Source: Clostridiaceae bacterium (GTDB lineage: Bacteria; Bacillota; Clostridia; Oscillospirales; Acutalibacteraceae). Taken from it: 11,834 nt of DNA. The notes under the pieces were generated by a model. It worked only from the letters and a program-made list of their open reading frames with translations, had not been told where the DNA came from and searched no databases. Position 1 is the stretch's first letter. Each line of letters opens with the position of its first letter. The position numbers and the translations under genes were made by a program. Location: NCBI GenBank assembly GCA_904501705.1, contig CAJGCA010000052.1, forward strand, positions 1 through 11,834, read 5' to 3'. Shown here piece after piece: positions 1-5,913 of this stretch.

Positions 1-153
1 CCCGAGTTCACCGCCAGCGTCCTGCTCGCGTATGCGCGCGGTGTGTACCGTCTGGCGCAGGCGGGGCAGACGGGCTGCAAGACCGTGCTCGACGTGCCGC
101 CTGCGATGCTGTCCGCGCTCGACGGTGAGACGCTTCGCCGCACACTACTGTAA
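1..153 (+). CDS. ddh: meso-diaminopimelate D-dehydrogenase, C-terminal end (partial)
   Basis: Only the last 50 codons are present, open from base 1 in frame 1 and ending in TAA at 151-153. The peptide begins PEFTASVLLAYARGVYRLA and continues through GQTGCKTVLDVPPAMLS. This follows, nearly residue for residue in pattern, the C-terminus I recall for Corynebacterium Ddh (NPDFTASSQ...GQSGAFTVLEVAPYLLS). The enzyme makes meso-diaminopimelate from tetrahydrodipicolinate, ammonia and NADPH in one step, feeding lysine and peptidoglycan synthesis in the cytoplasm; this short route is common in Clostridia. The MATE gene starts 3 nt after the stop, so the two are probably co-transcribed. The identification rests on the tail alone, because the dinucleotide-binding domain lies outside the window. 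Confidence 0.82.
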   Translation, partial: PEFTASVLLAYARGVYRLAQAGQTGCKTVLDVPPAMLSALDGETLRRTLL

Positions 154-156
154 GCG

Positions 157-1545
157 ATGGAACATCACGAGAAATTCGTCCGCATGACCACCTATCCGGT
201 GGAGCGGCTGATGGGGCGCTTGGCGATCCCCACCATCACCACGATGCTCATCACCGCCTTTTACAATATGGCGGACACCTTCTTCGTCGGGCAACTGCAC
301 AACACCAGTGCCACGGGCGCGGTGGGGGTCGTGTTCTCCTTTATGGCGATCATTCAGGCGTGCGGCTTCTTCTTTGGGCAGGGATCGGGCAACGCCATTT
401 CCCGCCTGCTCGGGCAGGAGAAGACCGACGAGGCACAGCGCCTCGCGTCAATCGGATTTTTCTCCGCGCTGCTGACGGGCGGTTTGATTATGGCGCTGGG
501 ACTTGCATTCCTCACGCCGCTTGCACGCTTGCTCGGCTCGACCGACACCATCTTGCCGTATGCGAAGGACTACCTGCGCATCATCCTCTTTGGCGCGCCG
601 TATATGACCTCGTCGCTGGTGCTCAATAACCAACTGCGCTTTCAGGGCAACGCCTTTTACGGGATGCTCGGGATGGGTGCGGGCGCGGTGCTCAATGTCG
701 CGCTCGATCCCGTGTTCATCTTCGTGCTGGATATGGGGGTGTCGGGAGCGGCGCTTGCGACGGCGCTCAGCCAGTTTATCGGTTTTTGCATTCTGCTGTT
801 CTGCTGTACCCGTGGAGATAACCTGCGCATCCGCCTGCGGCTGTTCCGCCCGCGGCTCGCCGATTACGGCGTGATCTTGCGCGGTGGTCTTCCGACCCTG
901 TGTCGGCAGGGGCTTTCCAGTGCGTCTACTATATGCCTAAACTATATGGCGGGTGCCTTCGGCGGCGATCCCGCCATCGCGGCGATGTCCATCGCCACGC
1001 GGGTGATGCACCTCGCATTCTCCGCGGTCATCGGCTTTGGTCAGGGCTTTCAGCCCGTCTGCGGCTTTAACTTCGGCGCGGGGCTGTACAGCCGCGTCAA
1101 GCGCGCGTTTCATTTCTGTGCGCGGGTGTCGACGGTGATCCTCACCGCGGCGGCGATCGCTGGCGCGGTGTTTGCACCGCAGCTCGTCGGGCTGTTTAGC
1201 TCCGATCCCGCGGTCATCCCGATCGGGGCGCTGTCCCTGCGGCTGATGTGTGTCGGTCTGCCGTTTATGGGGTGGTACACCTCGGGGAATATGATGCTGC
1301 AGACCATCGGCAAGGTGGGCAGAGCCAGCTTTCTGTCGATGTCGCGGCAGGGGATATTCTTCATCCCGCTGGTGCTGGGGCTGCCGCTGCTGTTTATGCT
1401 CACGCGCGGGGCGATCGACCCGCTGCTCGGCGTTCAGCTTGCCCAGCCGCTCGCGGATGTAACATCGTTTATCGTGTCTGTTCCGATGACGGTCGGGGTG
1501 CTGCGCACCTTCGGCGAGGATACGCCGAGTACAATTAACGAATAA
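157..1545 (+). CDS. MATE family multidrug/toxin efflux transporter
   Basis: This is a 462-residue polytopic membrane protein with about 12 hydrophobic segments in two homologous halves (roughly residues 15-200 and 235-440), the usual MATE length and layout. Family-like signatures are YNMADTFFVGQL (residues 36-47) in helix 1 and GQGSGNAISRLLG (74-86) after helix 2, the latter resembling the MepA-like clade. Such proteins export cationic drugs, dyes or metabolites in exchange for H+ or Na+; the substrate cannot be read from sequence. The ATG at 157 lies 3 nt after the ddh stop and has no clear Shine-Dalgarno, so translation is probably coupled to ddh. An internal ATG at 184 is a less likely start, because the region just before helix 1 would become very short. 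A strong hairpin follows the stop directly. Confidence 0.93.
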   Translation: MEHHEKFVRMTTYPVERLMGRLAIPTITTMLITAFYNMADTFFVGQLHNTSATGAVGVVFSFMAIIQACGFFFGQGSGNAISRLLGQEKTDEAQRLASIGFFSALLTGGLIMALGLAFLTPLARLLGSTDTILPYAKDYLRIILFGAPYMTSSLVLNNQLRFQGNAFYGMLGMGAGAVLNVALDPVFIFVLDMGVSGAALATALSQFIGFCILLFCCTRGDNLRIRLRLFRPRLADYGVILRGGLPTLCRQGLSSASTICLNYMAGAFGGDPAIAAMSIATRVMHLAFSAVIGFGQGFQPVCGFNFGAGLYSRVKRAFHFCARVSTVILTAAAIAGAVFAPQLVGLFSSDPAVIPIGALSLRLMCVGLPFMGWYTSGNMMLQTIGKVGRASFLSMSRQGIFFIPLVLGLPLLFMLTRGAIDPLLGVQLAQPLADVTSFIVSVPMTVGVLRTFGEDTPSTINE

Positions 1546-1575
1546 AAAGCACCCGCTCGGTGAGCGGGTGCTTTT
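1545..1575. terminator. Bidirectional intrinsic terminator between convergent genes
   Basis: A perfect 14-bp inverted repeat is visible: AAAAGCACCCGCTC (1545-1558), loop GGT, and GAGCGGGTGCTTTT (1562-1575). A-tract and T-tract ends make it work on both strands. It overlaps the last base of the MATE stop codon and ends 5 bp before the stop of the convergent sulfatase gene, so it serves both. Confidence 0.93.
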
Positions 1576-1580
1576 GCTTG

Positions 1581-3767
1581 TCAGTTGACCGAGAACAGAT
1601 CGTCACAGCGATTCTTCTCGTCGAAGATGAGGTTGTACACAACCTTTTTATAGTCGGCGATGAGAACGTCGTAGGGGGTCTTGCTGCCGAGCGTGTAATG
1701 GTTGCCGTCGGCATCGATGACACCGACGGTGTCGATGACCGGCAGCGTTTCGCTGAGCTTTAGGAGATACTGATTATATGCGGGCATCTCCACGCCGGCG
1801 ACCTGCATCATATAGGATGAGAGATAGTTCGCGCCGAGGCGGTCGATCTCCCGCTCCTCAATATCGTAGTTTGCCCAGATGTAGAACGGCGTGATGTACT
1901 GCTGTTGCAGCTGCTCGGTGGTCAGCTCTAGCTCGCTCGACACGCCCTGCAAACGGTTAACGAACGCGCTCTCGACGTTCGGCTGATGATCGCCGAACAT
2001 ACAGATGATGGTCGGCTCATCCTGCAACGCAAAGTAGTTGACCAGCTCCTCAAACGCCGCGTCGGACGCCTTGATGAGCGAGAGGTACTGGTTCGCCTTG
2101 GGGTAGGCAGTGGCAAATGCGGGATCGGTCACACCGTTAATGCCCGTGACATAGACGTCCTCGGTGAAATTTGCGGTCTTTTCGGTATAGCCGCCGTGGT
2201 TCTGCATTGTGACGTTGAAGAGGAAGAAGGGCTGACCCGCGTCGCGGTTTTCGTACATCTCGATGATCTTTTTATAGTCATAGCTGTCGCTGACATACCG
2301 CCGCAGCAGCACGTCGTCATAGGGGTATTCCTGCGCGACCAGCTCCTCGAGCACCGCGGTGCTGTAGCCGCTGTTCTGATAGGCGATGAGGGTGTCGTAG
2401 CTGATGATCGAGTTAATGGAATCGAAGCGGTTGAAGCCGAGGTTTTTGTATACGTTCGGACGGTTCCAGCCGCTGGCATAATAGGGGTGGAACGCGAGCT
2501 GCGTATAGTTCTGCGCACCGAGTGTAGACACGAGCGAGTAGAGCGGGTTTTTCACATACAGCATAAAGGCGTTGCTGCCCGCGGGGAAGAAGGACATCGG
2601 CGCGCCCGTAAGGAACTCAAACTCCGAGTTGCTGGTACTCGCGCCGATGACGGGAACGTAGAGATTGCCGCGCACCGTGTTTTCGGTCAGGTTGCGCAGG
2701 AAGGGCATATAATCGACGTTGGTCTCGAGGTCGCCGAGCACCGACAGATCCGAGAGCGACTCGTTCATAATGCAGATGATGTTCGGGGTGACGCCGTTGC
2801 CCACCGCGTTGTTGTTGTCGCCGATCGCGTCGGTGACGATGCCTTCGATCTTGTCCGCGTCATAGCCTGCAGGCTCCTTAACGGAGATATATTTGGTGTT
2901 AAGACAGAAGTTCATCACCACGCCCGTCTTACGGTAGCCGCGGTTCTGGCTCCAGAAGTCGGGGGAGAGCCCCGCCTGCGCATACAGATCGGTGAAGAGG
3001 TAGATCGACACGATGCAGACGGTGAGCACACCGAAAAAGACGCGGGAGGCAACCTTGAGGATGAAGTGCATCCGCGGGGTGCGCATCCGTAGGGCGGTGA
3101 CGGTGAGGAAGACAAGCAGCAGCACCGCGATGACCACCTGATAATTGAAGGAGAAGTCATAGGCGGCGGCAACGTTCGCGGCAGTACCAGCGGCGAACAG
3201 GTCCATTGGAATGAAGGGTGTTCCGCGGAATGCTTTGACATAATAATTCGTCAGTGCGAGGATAAAGAACAGCCCATTCATCATCAGCATCGGCAGACGA
3301 TAGCTGCCGGAGAAGACGTACACCGCACCGTAGAACAACATGTACAGGATATAATTGAGGAATAGTGTGCGGGGGGACCAGTCCCAGGTGAACACGCCGT
3401 TGAGGCATTCTGCCATGGTCATGGCGACGATGGGGAGAAGCAGTACGATGACGGTGTTAACGATCACTTCCGCCTTTTGCGGCAGGTCGATACGCACGGC
3501 TGCGATCAGCCCGATGAGGACGGACGCGATGAGGCACAGCACATATAATAGCGTGCCTTGTGTGACCTCGGCCTGCAGGAAGCGGGGCGTGTGCACCAGC
3601 ACGAGCGTGAGCAGCAGCGCGGCGAGCACGCCGCCGACAATCAGGCTTGGCTGTGTGACGGTGAAGGAGATGTGCACGCCGAGTGAGCGGGTCGCCGACC
3701 ACGCGAGGCGCTTTGGCGGTTTTTCAGTTAGTTGAATGTCGTTATCAATGGCCGGCAAGCGACGCAT
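1581..3767 (-). CDS. LTA synthase family membrane sulfatase (alkaline-phosphatase superfamily)
   Basis: This 728-residue protein has six or more hydrophobic segments in residues 40-262, then an extracellular sulfatase-fold domain (about 325-680). LtaS-like active-site features are NES (335-337, metal-binding Glu336), GASTSNSEF (375-383) with Thr378 in the nucleophile position, FHPYYASGWNR (426-436) giving His427, Trp434 and Arg436, and MFGDHQP (590-596) giving the Asp593/His594 metal ligands. LtaS enzymes polymerise glycerol phosphate from phosphatidylglycerol onto a glycolipid outside the cell; related members transfer other phospho-groups, so the product is inferred at family level. It is longer than the roughly 650 residues of S. 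aureus LtaS. The Shine-Dalgarno GGAAAGGAG (minus strand, 3776-3768) abuts the ATG with no spacer. The TTG at codon 4 (3758-3756) sits 9 nt from it and may be the true start (725 aa). Confidence 0.9.
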   Translation of the reverse strand: MRRLPAIDNDIQLTEKPPKRLAWSATRSLGVHISFTVTQPSLIVGGVLAALLLTLVLVHTPRFLQAEVTQGTLLYVLCLIASVLIGLIAAVRIDLPQKAEVIVNTVIVLLLPIVAMTMAECLNGVFTWDWSPRTLFLNYILYMLFYGAVYVFSGSYRLPMLMMNGLFFILALTNYYVKAFRGTPFIPMDLFAAGTAANVAAAYDFSFNYQVVIAVLLLVFLTVTALRMRTPRMHFILKVASRVFFGVLTVCIVSIYLFTDLYAQAGLSPDFWSQNRGYRKTGVVMNFCLNTKYISVKEPAGYDADKIEGIVTDAIGDNNNAVGNGVTPNIICIMNESLSDLSVLGDLETNVDYMPFLRNLTENTVRGNLYVPVIGASTSNSEFEFLTGAPMSFFPAGSNAFMLYVKNPLYSLVSTLGAQNYTQLAFHPYYASGWNRPNVYKNLGFNRFDSINSIISYDTLIAYQNSGYSTAVLEELVAQEYPYDDVLLRRYVSDSYDYKKIIEMYENRDAGQPFFLFNVTMQNHGGYTEKTANFTEDVYVTGINGVTDPAFATAYPKANQYLSLIKASDAAFEELVNYFALQDEPTIICMFGDHQPNVESAFVNRLQGVSSELELTTEQLQQQYITPFYIWANYDIEEREIDRLGANYLSSYMMQVAGVEMPAYNQYLLKLSETLPVIDTVGVIDADGNHYTLGSKTPYDVLIADYKKVVYNLIFDEKNRCDDLFSVN

Positions 3768-3795
3768 CTCCTTTCCAAAGATGAATAACTTATTT

Positions 3796-3826
3796 ATTAT
3801 AACACGCTATAACACACTTTTGTGAA
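3796..3826 (-). promoter_or_regulatory. Candidate promoter of the LTA-synthase-like gene
   Basis: On the minus strand TATAAT (3801-3796) is a perfect -10. The best -35 is TTCACA (3826-3821), at a long 19-bp spacing, so the box pair is imperfect. The predicted start near 3789 gives a leader of about 20 nt. The region carries phased repeats, TATAACAC at 3798 and 3808 and TGTGAAT at 3821 and 3832, that could bind a regulator. Confidence 0.45.
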
Positions 3827-3924
3827 TAATGTGTGAATTGCTGTCGCGTTTTGCGGCTTTTTGCGATAAGCGCCTACCCCTGACAAAAAAATCACAAGAA
3901 ACCGATTTTTTCCCGAAATAACGA

Positions 3925-3953
3925 TTGCTTTTTTGCGAAAAAGGTAGTATAAT
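3925..3953 (+). promoter_or_regulatory. Sigma-A-type promoter for oadG-oadB
   Basis: TTGCTT (3925-3930), a 17-bp spacer and a perfect TATAAT (3948-3953) predict a start near 3960 and a leader of about 60 nt. The -10 is embedded in the inverted repeat GTAGTAT-A-ATACTAC (3944-3958), which could be an operator. Confidence 0.8.
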
Positions 3954-4021
3954 ACTACTGTTTTATAATGGGCAGGGATGGGATTTTTTTCAACTGCTCA
4001 AAAAAAGAACTTGGAGGAATG

Positions 4022-4399
4022 ATGAAAATGTTATTGCTGGCGAAAGAAACAGCCGGTGCGATCCTCAGCGACGCGGGACTCACCATCTTGACCGGTCTGG
4101 TCGTGGTGTTTGCGGTGCTGCTGCTGTTGGTGTTTGTGTTTAAGGCGTTCGGCACGATTATGTCCCGCCTCGAGAACATCGAGAAGGCGACCGGTGCGGC
4201 TCCCGCCGCTGTTCCTGCAGCTGCCGCGGCTCCCGCTCCCGCGCCTGTCGCCGCGGTGGGGAACACCGAGCCCGTGTCCACTAAGCCCGAGATCCAGAAC
4301 GGCATCCCCGACGAGACGGTCGCGGCGATCTCCGGTGCGATTGCGTGTATGGCTCCCGCCGGCAAGCAGTATGCTGTGCGCAGCATTATGAAAAAGTAA
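4022..4399 (+). CDS. oadG: OadG-family gamma/delta subunit of a Na+-translocating decarboxylase
   Basis: This is a small protein of about 125 residues with one N-terminal membrane helix (TILTGLVVVFAVLLLLVFVF), a short charged region (SRLENIEKA), an Ala/Pro-rich linker and a conserved-looking tail (IPDETVAAISGAI ... KQYAVRSIMKK). This is the architecture of OadG and of the delta subunit of methylmalonyl-CoA decarboxylase, which holds the carboxyltransferase and the membrane beta subunit together. GGAGG (4013-4017) precedes three in-frame ATGs at 4019, 4022 and 4028. The first is too close; 4022 (4-nt spacer) is chosen, and 4028 (10-nt spacer) is almost as good. The next gene starts 12 nt after the stop and is the beta subunit, which supports the call. 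The symbol is used at family level; the substrate is unknown. Confidence 0.85.
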   Translation: MKMLLLAKETAGAILSDAGLTILTGLVVVFAVLLLLVFVFKAFGTIMSRLENIEKATGAAPAAVPAAAAAPAPAPVAAVGNTEPVSTKPEIQNGIPDETVAAISGAIACMAPAGKQYAVRSIMKK

Positions 4400-4411
4400 G
4401 GAGTTTTAACC

Positions 4412-5842
4412 ATGGACAAGTTTTTACAAGCCCTTGCGGATCTGTGGACGGACTCCGGTCTCGCACAGCTTCTCAATTTCGAAAACGGCGGTTGGAAGAA
4501 TCTCATTATGATCGCCGTCGCCTGCGTGCTGCTGTTTCTTGCCATCAAGAAGCAGTTTGAGCCCCTGTTGCTGCTGCCGATCGCGTTCGGTATGCTGCTC
4601 GTCAACCTGCCGCTCGGCGGCGTGATGGATCCTCAGCGCAACTCGATGGTTGCGTTTACGGATGCGGAGCTCGTGCAGTATGTCGACGGCACCTATGAGC
4701 AGGTCTATCCCGTCTATGAGCAGGAATTGACCCTCAATCCCGAGTATTACTCGCAGGTCAAGACCATCACCAATGCCAACGGCACTGAGGTGCAGGTCAT
4801 TTACAGCGGTGATAGCGTGTATAAGGTGAAGGGCGATCTTTCTTCCGGTGACGTGATATTCATCGTGCCGCACTGGCAGCACTTTGAGCAGGGCGGTCTG
4901 ATGTGGTATCTCTATCAGGGTGTTAAGTTCGGTATTTACCCGCCGCTGATCTTCCTCGGCATCGGTGTTATGACCGACTTCGGTCCGCTGCTGTCCAACC
5001 CCAAGAGCTTCTTGCTCGGTGCGGCGGCACAGCTCGGTATCTTCGTTACCTATTTCGGTGCGCGTTGCCTGAACCTGCTTCCCTTCGCGGAGGCGTGGGG
5101 CATTGACTTTACCCCCGCGCAGGCGGCGTCCATCGCCATCATCGGCGGTGCGGACGGCCCGACCGCCATCTTCCTGGCCTCCAAGCTCGCGCCCGAGTTG
5201 CTCGGCGCGATTGCGGTGGCGGCATATTCGTATATGGCGCTGGTGCCGATCATCCAGCCGCCCATTATGAAGGCGCTGACTACCAAGAAGGAGCGCTCGG
5301 TCGTGATGACCCAGCTGCGCACCGTGTCCAAGACCGAGAAGATCCTCTTCCCGATCATTGTCACCATCATTTGCGTGCTGCTGCTGCCCTCGGCTGCTCC
5401 GCTGATCGGTATGCTGATGCTCGGCAACCTGATGCGTGAGAGCGGTGTGGTTGAGCGTATCAGCAAGACCGCGCAGAACGAGCTGATGAACATTGTTACC
5501 ATCTTCCTCGGCGTGACGGTCGGTGCGACGGCGAATGCGTACAACTTCCTCAAGCCCACCACACTGCTTATCATCTGCCTTGGCCTGATTGCGTTCTGCT
5601 TCGGTACGGCCGGCGGTGTGTTGCTTGGCAAGCTGATGTATGTCATCACCGGCGGTAAGGTCAACCCCCTCATCGGTTCTGCCGGTGTGTCGGCTGTGCC
5701 GATGGCTGCGCGCGTATCGCAGAAGGTCGGTCAGAGCGAGAACCCCTCGAACTTCCTGCTGATGCACGCGATGGGTCCGAACGTCGCCGGCGTTATCGGC
5801 TCGGCGGTTGCGGCAGGTGTGCTGCTGACGTTGTTCGGTTAA
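4412..5842 (+). CDS. oadB: Na+-translocating decarboxylase beta subunit (OadB/GcdB/MmdB family)
   Basis: This 476-residue polytopic membrane protein uses the free energy of a biotin-linked decarboxylation to pump Na+ outward. Signatures are GIGVMTDFGPLLSNPKS (183-199), IIGGADGPTAIF (243-254) and NPLIGSAGVSAVPMAARV (418-435). The residues I recall as functionally important in Klebsiella OadB (Asp203, Tyr229, Asn373, Gly377, Ser382, Arg389) are all present at a constant +45 offset: Asp248, Tyr274, Asn418, Gly422, Ser427 and Arg434. The extra length lies in an N-terminal loop (about 72-160) rich in Asp, Glu, Tyr and Gln that does not look like the compact family members. The Shine-Dalgarno AAGGAG (4398-4403) overlaps the oadG stop, with an 8-nt spacer. 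No alpha or biotin-carrier gene is nearby, so the substrate (oxaloacetate, glutaconyl-CoA or methylmalonyl-CoA) cannot be assigned. Confidence 0.93.
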   Translation: MDKFLQALADLWTDSGLAQLLNFENGGWKNLIMIAVACVLLFLAIKKQFEPLLLLPIAFGMLLVNLPLGGVMDPQRNSMVAFTDAELVQYVDGTYEQVYPVYEQELTLNPEYYSQVKTITNANGTEVQVIYSGDSVYKVKGDLSSGDVIFIVPHWQHFEQGGLMWYLYQGVKFGIYPPLIFLGIGVMTDFGPLLSNPKSFLLGAAAQLGIFVTYFGARCLNLLPFAEAWGIDFTPAQAASIAIIGGADGPTAIFLASKLAPELLGAIAVAAYSYMALVPIIQPPIMKALTTKKERSVVMTQLRTVSKTEKILFPIIVTIICVLLLPSAAPLIGMLMLGNLMRESGVVERISKTAQNELMNIVTIFLGVTVGATANAYNFLKPTTLLIICLGLIAFCFGTAGGVLLGKLMYVITGGKVNPLIGSAGVSAVPMAARVSQKVGQSENPSNFLLMHAMGPNVAGVIGSAVAAGVLLTLFG

Positions 5843-5859
5843 TTCATTAAAATCCAAGC

Positions 5860-5892
5860 AAGAGGCTGGGCAAAGTATTTGCTCAGCCTCTT
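5860..5892 (+). terminator. Stem-loop terminator after oadB / in front of pcrA
   Basis: The arms AAGAGGCTGGGCAAA (5860-5874) and TTTGCTCAGCCTCTT (5878-5892) pair over 15 bp with one G-T wobble and the loop GTA. The T-tract is short (CTCTTTGTG), so termination may be partial. The pcrA start lies only 21 bp further, so this may act as an attenuator of read-through. Confidence 0.7.
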
Positions 5893-5913
5893 TGTGACCA
5901 ATGAGGTGTTTTT

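Larger units (their letters stand above)
3768..4021. other. Divergent intergenic region (sulfatase gene / oadG)
   Basis: This 254-bp stretch holds no gene. It is much richer in A+T than its surroundings. It contains the leftward promoter candidate (3796-3826), the rightward oadGB promoter (3925-3953), and an A/T-rich inverted repeat AAAAAATC (3886-3893) / GATTTTTT (3904-3911) just upstream of that promoter. The roughly 60-nt oadG leader has opposed T7 (3984-3990) and A7 (4000-4006) tracts. I see no riboswitch fold. Confidence 0.7.

Noticed and set aside
1986..3092. Long open frame antisense to the LTA-synthase-like gene (plus strand)
   Set aside because: It overlaps the catalytic domain on the other strand and has a Val/Arg/His-rich antisense composition; no ribosome site.
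3886..3911. A/T inverted repeat AAAAAATC / GATTTTTT as a terminator
   Set aside because: Neither flanking gene is transcribed into it; both start away from it. It is more likely an upstream promoter element or chance in A/T-rich DNA.
3968..4021. N-terminal extension of the OadG protein from 3968
   Set aside because: The extension begins close to the promoter start and lies upstream of GGAGG; its residues are not OadG-like.
4424..5857. Long open frame antisense to oadB (minus strand)
   Set aside because: It mirrors oadB, is full of His, Arg, Gln and Asp as GC-rich antisense frames are, has no ribosome site and no family features.
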